A DNA stretch of 64,000 bases, from the NCBI RefSeq assembly GCF_004681965.1, contig NZ_SMLL01000002.1, positions 124,001 through 188,000 on the forward strand. The letters are read 5' to 3'. Below, one piece after another: positions 55,901 to 63,688 of the stretch (positions are counted from its first letter, which is position 1; every line of letters begins with the position of its first letter). The notes beneath the pieces were generated by a model. That model was given only the letters and a program-made list of their open reading frames with translations, did no database searches and was not told the DNA's origin. This stretch comes from Ramlibacter rhizophilus (GTDB lineage: Bacteria > Pseudomonadota > Gammaproteobacteria > Burkholderiales > Burkholderiaceae_C). The translations under genes were made by a program, and so were the position numbers.

Positions 55901-58447
55901 GCCGGTGGACACCGACAGCGTCGGATCCAAGCTGCCGGTCGAGGCGCGGCCGGTGACGACGGTGCCCAGGGTCACCGGGCCGGCGGCCTGGATGATGGCG
56001 CCACCTTCCTGCAGGTTCAGCGACGGCAGGTTGACGCCGCCATCACGCACCCGCAATTCGAAGTTGCCGCCGAAGTTCAGCATCGTGGCGCCCGATACCG
56101 TGAGCGAACCGTTGGCACTGCCGAAGCTCCAGCCTGCGATGTTCGTGCCACCCGACAGCGTGGAGGCACCTAGTGCGGCGACGGTTCCATCCAGCTTCAG
56201 GCTGTAGAGCTTGCTGCTCTCGCCAAGCCGGACATGCGCCGATGCCCCGAGGTTCTCCATCGACAGGCTGACCGGGCTTGGAGCGTCACCCACCATCCGT
56301 GACAGCAGCACCAGTGGCGCCGCCGCAGTTCCGATGCTTCCCGAGCCATTGGCCGAATCGATGGACAACGACGAAGTGGTGACCGAGCCGCCTGCCGCCT
56401 GCGCCACCCCGTCGGGCGCGTACAGATCGACGCGGGAGCCGCTCACAGTACCGAGACGCAGGACACTGGCATCGAGCGCGTAGAGCAACACCGATGACTG
56501 CGCAGAGCTCGCGTTCACGCGCTCGCTCGCATTGATGGAAGCTCCGACGCCGTCGCGTGCCTGCAGGTCCACCACCGAGGCGGTGACCGCACTCGGCGTG
56601 ATGCCGCCCTCTGCGGCCGTCATCGCGACCGTGCCCGAGCTCCGGTAGGTCCCCCCGGACACCCCCAGGCGCCCGCTCGCATCGATGCGGCCAGCGCCGG
56701 CGTCGACGTCCGCGTAGTTGACCGAGCCACCCGTGGAGACCAGGCTCACGGCGCCGCCACCCGAGCGGATCGCGCCGGCATAGGCGAGCGTTCCCGTGGC
56801 GGTGATGCTCACGTTCCCACCCGAGGTGCTGATGTCTCCCGTGCCGTGGATGCCCTGGGCCGACAGGTTGACGCCGCCGCCAGCCGTCGTGATGCCCTCT
56901 TCCAGGTAGATGCCCCCCGCATCCGCCGCTGCCCCGCCCGCCAGCACCGTGATCCCCGCGCCCGCCGCAGTAAGCGCGATGCGGTCCTTGATGAACACGT
57001 GCCGCGAGGCCTGCAGCGTCACGTTGGCGCCGAGCGCGGCCAGCCGCGTGGGGTCGATGGTGACCACGTTGTCGGCGAAGTCCGCGAACTCGTCGGTCAC
57101 CGTGGGCAGGATGCCGCTGCCGATGGCGACCACGATGTCCATGGGGTCCAGCAGCAGCGTGCCCAGCGCGCCGCGCGGCGCGTTCAGGTCGGCGCTGCCG
57201 GTGAAGCTCAGGTTCTGCTTGCCCGAGACCTCGGCGAAGCCGCCGTTGCCGCCCAGGGCGCCGCCGCGCGCGGAGATGGCGCCGCCGAAGCGGGTGTTCT
57301 CGTCGGCCCACACGATGACGCGGCCGCCGTCGCCCTGTGCGGTGGCATCGGCCCGCAGGCGGGCGCCCGCGGCCACGCTCACGCGACTGGCGTTCTGCAC
57401 CTGGGCATTGGCGCCCTGGTAGTCGCCGCCGACCAGGACCTGGCCGCCACCCGCAGCGCCGCTCGCATCCACGAGCGCGCTGGCATCCAGCGCCACGCGC
57501 TCGCCCAGCACCTGCACCGAGCCGCCCGTGCCGGCGTCGCCCGTCGCTGCGACGGTTCCGCCCACGCGGGTGGTGCCGCCCAGGCTTTGCACGCGCACCT
57601 GTCCACCAGTGCCACCGCTGGCGCTCACCACGCCGCCCGCCATGAGCTGCAACTCGCCCGAGGCGACCAGCTCGATGCGGCCGTCGGCGCCCTGCACCAG
57701 GCGGTCCGCCCGGATCTCGCCCGCGTTGCGCAGCGTGGCGGCGAAGGCGCGCACGGCGCCGTTGTCGGCCAGGAGCTTGCCCAGGTTGAGGACCGAGTCG
57801 GTCGGCGCCTGGACCTCGAAGCGCACGCCGGCCTGGTCCGTGCTGGCGATCTCGATGCTGCGGCCCGCGGCCAGCAGGATCTCGCCACCAGGCGCCTGGA
57901 TGATCCCGCTGTTGACGATGTCCGGGGCGATCAGCGCCACCTTGCCGCCGGGGCCGGCGGTGATCAGGCCTTCGTTGCGGATGCCCCCGGCGCTGCCGGT
58001 GGCCATGAAGCGCATGCGGCCGGCCAGGAAGTCGGCATCGGCGATGTCCAGGGTGGAGGCGACGAAGCTGTTGGTGTCGATGCGCGCGCCGCTGCCGACG
58101 ACGATGCCGTTGGGGTTGATCAGGAAGACACGCCCGTTGGCCTGCAACTGCCCGAGCAGTTCGGAGGCCTGCGCGCCGGTGACGCGGTTCAGGACGGCGC
58201 TTTGCGCGGAGGGCTGGACGAAGCGCGCGAGTTCACCCGCGCCGAGGGAAAAGCTTTGCCAGTTGATGATGGCGCCGTTGCCGGCCGTGACCTGCAAGGT
58301 TCCGGGCGCCCCTTGCGAGATCGCCACCTGCCCGCTCACGACCTGCGCCCCTTGCGGCAGCGCCCAGGCCGGCAGGCCCATGGCAGCTTGCACGGCAATG
58401 GCGAGCGCGCTCAGGCGCGGCCTGCGGATGATCCCCGGTTTCCTCAT
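49937..58447 (-). CDS. large TpsA exoprotein (filamentous haemagglutinin type)
   Basis: This 2836-residue secreted protein has a signal peptide (LSALAIAVQAAMGLPAWALP), an N-terminal TPS domain (about 30-290) with FLINPNGIVVGSG (NPNGI at 111-115) and DTNSFVASTLDI, and a very long beta-helical repeat body. Residues about 1970-2540 form an array of GGTG-type repeats. The C-terminus has a Pro-rich linker (YVAPPPPPPGPG), then a short globular end finishing NQCL, with CVNC just before it. The ATG has AGGAG six bases upstream. Probably an adhesin or biofilm protein; no CdiA-type toxin motif is seen. Confidence 0.92.
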   Translation of the reverse strand: MRKPGIIRRPRLSALAIAVQAAMGLPAWALPQGAQVVSGQVAISQGAPGTLQVTAGNGAIINWQSFSLGAGELARFVQPSAQSAVLNRVTGAQASELLGQLQANGRVFLINPNGIVVGSGARIDTNSFVASTLDIADADFLAGRMRFMATGSAGGIRNEGLITAGPGGKVALIAPDIVNSGIIQAPGGEILLAAGRSIEIASTDQAGVRFEVQAPTDSVLNLGKLLADNGAVRAFAATLRNAGEIRADRLVQGADGRIELVASGELQLMAGGVVSASGGTGGQVRVQSLGGTTRVGGTVAATGDAGTGGSVQVLGERVALDASALVDASGAAGGGQVLVGGDYQGANAQVQNASRVSVAAGARLRADATAQGDGGRVIVWADENTRFGGAISARGGALGGNGGFAEVSGKQNLSFTGSADLNAPRGALGTLLLDPMDIVVAIGSGILPTVTDEFADFADNVVTIDPTRLAALGANVTLQASRHVFIKDRIALTAAGAGITVLAGGAAADAGGIYLEEGITTAGGGVNLSAQGIHGTGDISTSGGNVSITATGTLAYAGAIRSGGGAVSLVSTGGSVNYADVDAGAGRIDASGRLGVSGGTYRSSGTVAMTAAEGGITPSAVTASVVDLQARDGVGASINASERVNASSAQSSVLLYALDASVLRLGTVSGSRVDLYAPDGVAQAAGGSVTTSSLSIDSANGSGSIGTAAAPLVLLSRMVGDAPSPVSLSMENLGASAHVRLGESSKLYSLKLDGTVAALGASTLSGGTNIAGWSFGSANGSLTVSGATMLNFGGNFELRVRDGGVNLPSLNLQEGGAIIQAAGPVTLGTVVTGRASTGSLDPTLSVSTGLCTLWYQACGTSNSIAFQSIDAGTAGHVSLATNDNGSITGGSILARSLSVDAGGLYATGYSYSVGNLYKATDNLIDIESVSTTGAATINNLGSGNIVLRSLSAGGQVQVRAGQSPYWVTASSQERTSNSISIANVDAAARTGGFSVTNNGTGGLSVTGGAWRSGSISLFANDGSIEALGRLESHTSATLSATQGAVSAGTVVARGAVSLNGTGGVIFDSLQSTQSNVILQSQQGSISARGDAGIEVRAWTDVTIDAAGAIGDSALANPLDIRSDLSRSVTLRAGSDIGAQARAVRVDTSGTIDVTSTAGEFHVAALDLVGSAGERTVSTIRLSASAAGVGAGDSASFTSAGLDITATSNGTSLELGAIATAQTLQGLRFDGREGALSFGNVALTGTGSRTLELAGEGGLVQAPGGNILAGNISLAGGAGVSVGNVASTATALQTGVGIVSSGTVATGDLSGRQVVVTGADLSLGTVSSTGTYRTYWGGSEGITLTATSGNLSTAGAVTSATSASLTATGAVSIAAGIGAVTGGNNSSYWEGTDTVAIGGASLAAGNVAAHAVDLDVQGLATVRDVASTGSLSFDGGDLSARQLSGGAIRFTGNDLLVERGISGGSIEFTGHAIVAATAQATGDLRITADGAFDAGAMAMTANRAFISAGGDLTIGSQAPLAANEVTLTTSAGSGGLIDAQLDRRDINTTRYATSRLTLNADSRFNVDAANTQLTDLDITARFAAATNGGDSRVRTFSQGLLDFSATTQEFTMSSVEVQRITASSLFGGLSLDPLRNWNITYRDVAAAAVPGDIYVNVDHDMAGSVAMSFASDTALTVGSSLGLLGQPGTQGYETGGTITLQDVRTYGGALTARSRAGDISLGSVDTRGSIAGGNVTLTSDQGNIVQQAFGSGITVGLTDGEVSTGVGGIVTLNAVAGSIHGTPGIAALIGGGAPLNVTNALTLNLNARNDIDVRADGASLAALDIRTSVGGTGSVSVWNGVSGSALGALSVVRDTGAGALRLSGVTTNTQAAALSLTATDGGIQVDSDLTGLSSLALAAGDGDLTIAASAGPRVVAASGSVALSASGNLSLSSGGVGDTLQLTSGGQLQLSAGGNLSILAGDASVLVSGGNVGGYFQSITAGGDLTVRGGTGTGASAHVLTGSGGSQQLTAGGAITIAGGSGLGSAALVESSFTDQSVQASSLRIEGGSGVNASASLRHVPGGGGTQTLTLSGDLVVQGGNAVNQGSGASAQLLGQTQNLANIGGGVLVAGGSAQDNTAAITALGSQSLGQYWGNETDYIRVQGGTGQGAFARIAATGSQTLHAGHDAANPAAVGDIEVLGGSGLNARAELTAGGSQTIGSTSTYCSWSSCYRPTRDIKVAAGMGEGAAAVISANGTQNVLASRTIKLIGGQGKNATAEVTTTGAQAIGSAGTNYADATDNVLLQGGTGDGASASLNAGASQTVHAGYAIALAGGTGTDADALIASAASGQSIGHLASGYSGSYGYAYDNTDLITVTGGSTGSAARITSGAGQSVQSSDQITLQGGTGAGSQAQIVASGNQTVTAWGDLRIAGGTDSGTGMDATGIVLLAAGDQSVDAGGSLFLSGGAGATDVGIRHLGTSGAQTVQATSGIALSAALASSGVVGIDSSAGAQTVSTGGVLSLDNQGAAAVRVLASGGQQTVEAQSMSIALAGTQANAFAGLRTAAGFDQEVTLAGDGLTAGTASLTVRNTSTGANAVAGIQSGGALSLRVTDDNYDTAGAVQVGHTADTGRSEISAATDLDLVAGSLTLQGGATATAVAALNAPGTMNVSSLYGGVQLLGGAAGAAGIDPLLLSVVSNGSVLLQGGGSAAATSTIQAGTFNLAATAGDLSLVNSIGGATINATTFSFTGPNALNLNGGTITVSNTGAISIDGVCVNCDTNLIGTFSIRSYVAPPPPPPGPGTAPGTGSGSGPAADYVTQVANNVAMLTDAWGNSFELVLLEDGTVNWRPTRRNQCL
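50830..52540 (-). repeat. GGTG-type repeat array within TpsA
   Basis: About 17 diverged units of about 30-45 residues, with consensus resembling Q-T/S-V-x-A-G...I-x-L-x-G-G-T/S-G-x-G-A-x-A-x-I-x-A-x-G. Each should be one or two beta-helix coils. A Cys pair occurs in CSWSSC. Confidence 0.75.
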
Positions 58448-58708
58448 GACGACTCCTGCCGAACGCCCGTCGGCCTCGATGACAGCGGAGGCGGAGGCAA
58501 AGGCTCTAAAGCTTGTAACTGTGCTGGAGAATACGTTTGGATACGGTTTTCAACAAGGCTCAGCAGCAACTCAGGCAAGCCACTGAATGCTTGCGAATGC
58601 CTGAAAGTGGCGAACCGGTGGCGCCGAAGCCACAGTCACGCCGTCGGCAAGGCGCCGCGCGCGTGAAGTACTTCGCGGCAGCCGTGCTTTCGACGCCGGC
58701 GCGCGGCG

Positions 58709-59296
58709 TCATGCATGGCTCTTGATGGTCAGGGGCAGGCCGCCTGCCATGAGCGTCACGCGCTCGCAGGCCGCCACGGCCTGCTGCTCCAGCGCGCCCA
58801 GCGTATCGACGATGCGCCCCAGGTCGGGCTGGCCCGCCAGGCCACCGATGTCAATGTGGTTGCTGACCAGGACCAGCGGCCCGGCGCAGGCCTGCACCGC
58901 ATCGGCCAGGCGCACCGGCGTGCGGCGCGTGATGGGGGGCGCCTCGGGCGAGGAGTCGTCGGGGCTCATGGCCTTCATGAGGCTGGCGGTGAGCCAGAAG
59001 CTGAGGCAATCGACCACGATCAAGGTGTCGGGCCGGCTGTGGATGCCCAGCGCGTGCGCCAGTTCGGTGGGCTGCTCCAGCCGGGGCAGCCGGTCATTGC
59101 CGGCACCCGACCGACGGCAACGCTCGATCAGCTCGCGCAGCTCGTCGTCCCAGGGTTGCGCGGTGTCGATGCAGATGGCCCGGTGCGCGGGCGCGGCGTC
59201 CATCCAGGCGACCGCCAGGGCCTGCGCACGCGCGCTGCGGCCGCCGCTGCCGGTGCCCAGGATCAACTCGCTGCGCACGACCTGCAGTTCAGCCAT
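58709..59296 (-). CDS. CobU-family adenosylcobinamide kinase/guanylyltransferase-like
   Basis: This 195-residue protein has the CobU fold: LILGTGSGGRSARAQ in the P-loop position, LIVVDCLSFWLT, LVLVSNHIDIGG and RVTLMAGGLPLTIKSH at the end. The P-loop has Arg where GKS is expected, and the region of the guanylylated His is poorly conserved, so activity is uncertain. It overlaps the corrinoid-binding protein gene by eight bases, supporting a cobalamin-linked role. Confidence 0.72.
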   Translation of the reverse strand: MAELQVVRSELILGTGSGGRSARAQALAVAWMDAAPAHRAICIDTAQPWDDELRELIERCRRSGAGNDRLPRLEQPTELAHALGIHSRPDTLIVVDCLSFWLTASLMKAMSPDDSSPEAPPITRRTPVRLADAVQACAGPLVLVSNHIDIGGLAGQPDLGRIVDTLGALEQQAVAACERVTLMAGGLPLTIKSHA

Positions 59297-60119
59297 GGCG
59301 CCGGCTCCAGTCGGCCACGATGCGGGCCATCTGCTCCACGCCGTCGGTGAGCGCGGCCGGACCGGGCTGCAGGATGTCGGCGGACTTGATCTCGAACAGC
59401 TGCCCGTCGCGCACCGCGGCCACCTGCGCCCAGCCGGGGCGCGCGGCCACGCGCTCGGGCCTGAACTTCTTGCCGCACCAGGAGCCGATGACGATGTCGG
59501 GGTTGCGGCGCACGATCTCGGCGGGGTCTCGAACGATGCGGTCCTTGCCCAGGGGATGGCGCGACAACTCGGCAAAGCAGTCCTCGCCTCCGGCAATCGC
59601 CAGCAGTTCGCTCACCCAGCGGATGGCGCTGATCGGCGGCTCGTCCCATTCCTCGAAGAACACGCGCGGCCTTCGAGGCAGGGCCCGGGCCGCCGCGGCG
59701 ATCTCGCCCAGCCGCCGGCGCATGCCGGCAAGCAGCCGCTGGCCCTCGGCGGCGCGGTCCACCATGGCGGCCAGCTGCCAGAGCACGTTGAAGATGTCCT
59801 GAACGCTGCGCTGGTTGTAGACGGTGACCTGCACGCCGCGGCGCACCAGTTCGCTCGCGATGTCCGCCTGCAGGTCCGAGAAGCCCAGCACGCAATCGGG
59901 CTCCAGCGCCATGATCTGGTCGATGCGGGCGCTCAGGAAGGCGCTCACGCGCGGCTTCTCCTGGCGCGCGCGGCGCGGACGCACGGTGTAGCCGGAGATG
60001 CCCACGATGCGCGCCTCCTCGCCCAGCAGGTACAGCCACTCCGTGGTTTCCTCGGTCAGGCAGACGATGCGGCGGGGGCCGAGCAGAGTGGGCGGCAACG
60101 AGGGGGAGGCGGACGTCAT
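59289..60119 (-). CDS. corrinoid-binding periplasmic-type protein (BtuF-like) without signal peptide
   Basis: Binding-protein fold of about 276 residues: GPRRIVCLTEETTEWLYLLG, MALEPDCVLGFSDLQADIA, RNPDIVIGSWCGKKF. In BtuF-type proteins this fold captures vitamin B12 for import. No hydrophobic leader is visible from any start (GTG 60146, ATG 60137, ATG 60119), so it may be cytoplasmic and act in corrinoid salvage with the CobU-like protein. I chose the ATG at 60119 by alignment with relatives. Confidence 0.75.
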   Translation of the reverse strand: MTSASPSLPPTLLGPRRIVCLTEETTEWLYLLGEEARIVGISGYTVRPRRARQEKPRVSAFLSARIDQIMALEPDCVLGFSDLQADIASELVRRGVQVTVYNQRSVQDIFNVLWQLAAMVDRAAEGQRLLAGMRRRLGEIAAAARALPRRPRVFFEEWDEPPISAIRWVSELLAIAGGEDCFAELSRHPLGKDRIVRDPAEIVRRNPDIVIGSWCGKKFRPERVAARPGWAQVAAVRDGQLFEIKSADILQPGPAALTDGVEQMARIVADWSRRHG

Positions 60120-60201
60120 GGCGAGCGGCTGCGGCATGGCAGCCACACCGTGGAAACGATTCTAGGAGCGCCGCGCGGGCCGCCCCCTACAATTTGCCGC
60201 C

Positions 60202-60417
60202 ATGGCCGCACCCTCCTCCCAGATCGACCAGCTCGCCGATCGCATCGAGCGCCTGCTGGTGCGATACGAGGAGCTTCAAAGAACCAACGCACTGCTGCAG
60301 CAGCAGGTGGACTCGCTCACGCAGGAGCGCGAATCGCTCAAGTCGCGGCTGTCCGCTGCGCGCGCGCGGGTGGACGCGCTGCTCGAACGCCTGCCCACGC
60401 TGAAGAACGCGGCCTGA
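60202..60417 (+). CDS. ZapB-like coiled-coil protein (TIGR02449 type)
   Basis: This 71-residue protein is almost entirely coiled coil (IDQLADRIERLLVRYEELQR onward). Its position immediately before zapA is conserved in beta-proteobacteria, where it is thought to support the Z-ring. ATG and length agree with relatives. Confidence 0.87.
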   Translation: MAAPSSQIDQLADRIERLLVRYEELQRTNALLQQQVDSLTQERESLKSRLSAARARVDALLERLPTLKNAA

Positions 60418-60439
60418 CAAGGCCACTGGAAAGCCCTGA

Positions 60440-60769
60440 ATGGCGGCCATGAAACAAGTTGAAGTCCAGATCATGGGCCAGAGCTATCTGCTGGCCTGCC
60501 CCGAAGGCGGCGAGGCGCGCCTGCGCGAAGCCGTGGACAAGGTGGATGCGGCCATGTGCCGCATTCGCGACGCCGGCAAGGTCAAGGCGCGCGACCGCAT
60601 CGCCGTGCTGGCCGCCCTCAACCTCGCCTTCGACGCCGGCGAGCGGCCGGCGGCCGCCGCCGCAGCAGCAGCGACAACGCCGAGCGCGGCGCCGGCCAGC
60701 CATCCGCGCCTCGCGCAGCTGCTCGATCGGCTCGACCACGCGCTCGCAGACGACGGACGGCTGCTCTGA
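60440..60769 (+). CDS. zapA: cell division protein ZapA
   Basis: This 109-residue ZapA stabilises FtsZ filaments. VEVQIMGQSYLLACPEGGEARLREA and DRIAVLAALNLAFD are typical. The Ala-rich insert (AAAAAAAATTPSAA) before the C-terminal helix is longer than usual. A second ATG nine bases on (60449) is also plausible. Confidence 0.93.
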   Translation: MAAMKQVEVQIMGQSYLLACPEGGEARLREAVDKVDAAMCRIRDAGKVKARDRIAVLAALNLAFDAGERPAAAAAAAATTPSAAPASHPRLAQLLDRLDHALADDGRLL

Positions 60770-60878
60770 ATCGTGACTGATCAAGGCAGTTGAGCTTCGC
60801 GCCTCGCTTGTCAAGCCGGACCCTCCAGCCCCCTCGAAACGCATGGGGCTTGCGCACCCCACGCGGCATGCATGCCCC

Positions 60879-60884
60879 TACAAT
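60879..60884 (+). promoter_or_regulatory. -10 element of the 6S RNA promoter
   Basis: TACAAT lies seven bases upstream of the inferred 6S RNA start. The -35 region at the expected distance is weak. Confidence 0.6.
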
Positions 60885-60890
60885 CCCCCC

Positions 60891-61076
60891 GTGTCTGCAG
60901 TGCGTGCCGGGCTTTATATTTCCTTGAACCAATGCTCTCTGAGCTCGGGCTTGGAACAAACCTCGCGAGCGTGATCGTCTCGCGTCAGATGAACCCAACG
61001 CGGGGTTGACCTCGCCCACCTGAACCCCTGGTTCAGGATGCCGGTCCGGTGGCACTTGCAGACGCCTTTTTTCTCC
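60891..61076 (+). ncRNA. ssrS: 6S RNA
   Basis: About 185 nucleotides. The 5' GTCTGCAGTGC pairs with GGCACTTGCAGAC at the 3' end to close the terminal stem, and a TTTTTT run follows. The interior can form the long imperfect hairpin with a central bubble that mimics an open promoter and binds the housekeeping RNA polymerase holoenzyme. Position between zapA and a TSUP permease is the usual one in Burkholderiales. Ends are estimated from the closing stem. Confidence 0.85.
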
Positions 61077-61164
61077 CTAGGCTGTTGCTCCCTGGGTTCC
61101 GTTCGTCCGGACGGCACACAAGAAGAACAAAGAAGTCTCATAACAAAAGAAGAACCGGCGGCGG

Positions 61165-61980
61165 ATGTCTCTCGAACCCCTCCTCATCGCGCAGCTCGTG
61201 CTGCTGGGTATCGGCACCGGCTTCCTGGCCGGGCTCCTGGGCATCGGTGGCGGGATGGTGATGGTGCCCTTCCTCACCTACATGCTCGGCGCCCGGGGCG
61301 TCGAGGCCGAGCTGGCCGTCAAGATGGCCATTGCCAGCTCCATGGCCACCATCATCTTCACCTCGGTCGCCAGCGTGCGCGCGCACCACAGGCGCGGCGC
61401 CGTGCGCTGGGACATCGCCCGCCGCCTCGCGCCCGGCATCGTGCTGGGAAGCCTGGTGGCCAGCCTGGGCGTGTTCGCCCTCCTCAAGGGCTCGTGGCTT
61501 GCGCTGTTCTTCGCGGCCTTCGTCGGCTTCTCGGCCACGCAGATGTTCATGGACAAGAAGCCCAAGCCCACGCGCCAGATGCCGGGTACGGGCGGGCAGC
61601 TCGCGGCCGGCGGTGCGATCGGATTCCTCTCCGGCCTGGTGGGCGCGGGGGGCGGCTTCATCAGCGTGCCCTTCATGACCTGGTGCAACGTCGCCATCCA
61701 CAACGCCGTGGCCACGTCGGCGGCTCTGGGCTTTCCCATCGCGCTGGCCAACGTCGTCGGCTACGTCGTGAGCGGCCAGGCGGTGGAGAACCTGCCGGCC
61801 TACTCCTTCGGCTACATCTGGCTGCCGGCGCTGGTGGTCGTGGCGGCGGGCAGCGTGTTCACGGCGCCGCTGGGCGCACGCGCGGCGCACGCCTTGCCGG
61901 TCAAGCCGCTCAAGCGCGTCTTCGCCACGGTGCTGTACCTGCTGGCGGCCTACATGGCCTACAAGGGCCTCACGGCCTGA
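61165..61980 (+). CDS. TSUP-family (TauE/SafE) membrane permease
   Basis: This 271-residue protein has about eight membrane helices. The repeated half-motifs LAGLLGIGGGMVMVP and LSGLVGAGGGFISVP are diagnostic of the TauE/SafE family, which moves sulfur oxyanions or organosulfonates. Start ATG follows GGCGGCGG. Next to 6S RNA in a conserved arrangement. Confidence 0.92.
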   Translation: MSLEPLLIAQLVLLGIGTGFLAGLLGIGGGMVMVPFLTYMLGARGVEAELAVKMAIASSMATIIFTSVASVRAHHRRGAVRWDIARRLAPGIVLGSLVASLGVFALLKGSWLALFFAAFVGFSATQMFMDKKPKPTRQMPGTGGQLAAGGAIGFLSGLVGAGGGFISVPFMTWCNVAIHNAVATSAALGFPIALANVVGYVVSGQAVENLPAYSFGYIWLPALVVVAAGSVFTAPLGARAAHALPVKPLKRVFATVLYLLAAYMAYKGLTA

Positions 61981-61987
61981 AGACCCT

Positions 61988-62767
61988 TCACGGCTTCTGA
62001 GCGCCCACGCGCGCCGCGAGTGAACGCAGCGCGCGCAGCACGCACTGCGGTTCGGTGCGCTGCGGAAAGTGCCCCGACCGCCACGCCATCACCTGCTCTC
62101 CCTGTGGGGACAGTCGCGCCAGCTCGCGCTGGTGCAGGCGCCGGCGCTCCACCGCCTGCGCGTCGGCCAGCCATCGGGGCGGCGCCTGCGCGCCGGTGAC
62201 CACCACCAGCGGCACGGGCGGAAACGGCGGTGCCTGCCGCACCTCGCGCGCGGTCTCGGCCTGCCAGCGCAACTCGGCCTCCAGGTTGGCCCTGAAGCGC
62301 ACCTTCGGCAGAGGGAACAGGCGGTCCAGCACCTGCACCAAGCGCGACTCGTGCCCGCGCCCGTGGTCCTGTTCCTCAGGATGCGTGGCCTCCAGCAAGG
62401 CCACCCCCGCCACCTGCTCGGGATATCGGCGCGCGAACAGGTGGGCATGCAGGCCGCCGAGCGAGTGGCCCACCAGCACGTAAGGCGGCTCCAGCGACAG
62501 CGCCGCCAGCGCCTCGCGCAGCACCGCGACCACACCGTCTCCGGTCTGCGCCGCGCGCGGCGGGTCGCTGCGCCCGAGGCCGAAGCGGTTCCAAGCGAAC
62601 ACGGTGCCGAACTGCTCGATGGCGGGATACAGGCCCTGCCAACCCTCCAGGCCGATGCCCGCGCCGTTGAAGAGGAGCCAGGTCGGGCGGCCTCGCCCGG
62701 AGCGCACGAACTCGAGGCGGCCGGCGCTCGTCGCAACGAACTGCCGCGGCGGCAGCGCGCCAGGCAT
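61988..62767 (-). CDS. alpha/beta hydrolase
   Basis: This 259-residue alpha/beta-hydrolase has LLFNGAGIGLEGW at the oxyanion hole, the nucleophile in VGHSLGGLHAHLF and a candidate His in WRSGHFPQRTEP. ATG at 62767 begins just before the fold; the frame is open upstream but Pro/Arg-rich. Substrate unknown. Convergent with the TSUP gene, seven bases apart. Confidence 0.82.
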   Translation of the reverse strand: MPGALPPRQFVATSAGRLEFVRSGRGRPTWLLFNGAGIGLEGWQGLYPAIEQFGTVFAWNRFGLGRSDPPRAAQTGDGVVAVLREALAALSLEPPYVLVGHSLGGLHAHLFARRYPEQVAGVALLEATHPEEQDHGRGHESRLVQVLDRLFPLPKVRFRANLEAELRWQAETAREVRQAPPFPPVPLVVVTGAQAPPRWLADAQAVERRRLHQRELARLSPQGEQVMAWRSGHFPQRTEPQCVLRALRSLAARVGAQKP

Positions 62768-62814
62768 CGTCTCAGGCCGCGCGACGCGAACGGCCCGAGT
62801 CCACCCGCAGCCTC

Positions 62815-63129
62815 TCAGGCGCCGCCGATGCCGACATTCACCTTGCCAGTGCCGGCGCAGTCGGGACATGGGCCTGCGTCGATGCGGCCACTGCCGCCGC
62901 AACGGGGGCACACGTCCTCGCCCGTGCCGGGCGTGCCCGGGGGCGCTTCGTCGCCCGGCGCCATGGGGGGCGTCGCGCGCGGGGCATCGACACCGGGCTT
63001 GCTGCCGTCCTGCGCGCCCGCGCGAACGGCGGGCGCCGCGAGGTCGAGCGTCGCACCCGGGTCTTCTTCACCGGCAACGGATTCGCCCGCGAGATCGACG
63101 GGCCGGCGGGGGGCTTCGGTCGGGGTCAT
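62815..63129 (-). CDS. small protein with CxxCxGxG zinc-finger-like motif
   Basis: This 104-residue protein is disordered for 70 residues (Pro/Ala/Asp-rich) and ends in a DnaJ-type CxxCxGxG pair: CPRCGGSGRI and CPDCAGTGKV, one four-Cys zinc-finger-like unit. No J domain. Function unknown; small proteins of this layout are common in the group. Confidence 0.8.
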   Translation of the reverse strand: MTPTEAPRRPVDLAGESVAGEEDPGATLDLAAPAVRAGAQDGSKPGVDAPRATPPMAPGDEAPPGTPGTGEDVCPRCGGSGRIDAGPCPDCAGTGKVNVGIGGA

Positions 63130-63222
63130 GCAGGCATGCTAGGGAGCCGCCGCGGCCGCCTCGTGTAGGACGCTGCCGCGAGCGGGACGCGACGCAACGC
63201 TGCTGCCATGCACAATGCCCGC

Positions 63223-63672
63223 ATGACCCCCGTTGTGATCCGCGCCGCGCTGCCCGGTGACGAAGCCGCCTGGCGCAGCCTCTGGCGCGGCTATTGCAGC
63301 TTCTACGGCACCGTGCTGCCCGAGGAGGTGACCACGCGCACCTGGACCCGCATCCTCGACCCGGACTCGGCCATCATGTGCGTGGTGGCCGAGGTCGAGC
63401 AGCAGGTGTATGGCTTCGCGCACTGCGTGGTACACGAGAACACCTGGGAGACGCAGCCCGTGTGCTACCTGGAGGACCTGTACGTGCTGCCCTCGGCGCG
63501 CGGGCGCGGCATCGGCACCGCGCTGCTGGAGTGGCTGCGCAATGCGATGCGCGCCGAAGGCTGGGCCCGCGTGTACTGGATGACGCAGGAGAACAACCTC
63601 GCGGCGCGGCGCCTCTACGACCGCTTCACGCAGGCGGACGACTTCGTGCGCTACATGATCCGGCAGCGCTGA
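63223..63672 (+). CDS. GNAT-family N-acetyltransferase
   Basis: This 149-residue GNAT domain has LEDLYVLPSARGRGIGTALL (motif A, acetyl-CoA loop) and TQENNLAARRLYDRF (motif B). An ATG at 63208 adds five residues; I use 63223 because conservation begins there. Substrate unknown. Confidence 0.85.
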   Translation: MTPVVIRAALPGDEAAWRSLWRGYCSFYGTVLPEEVTTRTWTRILDPDSAIMCVVAEVEQQVYGFAHCVVHENTWETQPVCYLEDLYVLPSARGRGIGTALLEWLRNAMRAEGWARVYWMTQENNLAARRLYDRFTQADDFVRYMIRQR

Positions 63673-63688
63673 CGGCCGTCACGGCTTC

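Noticed and set aside
53111..56173. 1020-residue plus-strand frame inside TpsA
   Set aside because: Shadow of the repeat region of TpsA; no ribosome site or domain.
60120..60201. Cobalamin riboswitch looked for upstream of the corrinoid-binding protein
   Set aside because: The gap is about 80 bases and shows no B12-box sequence.
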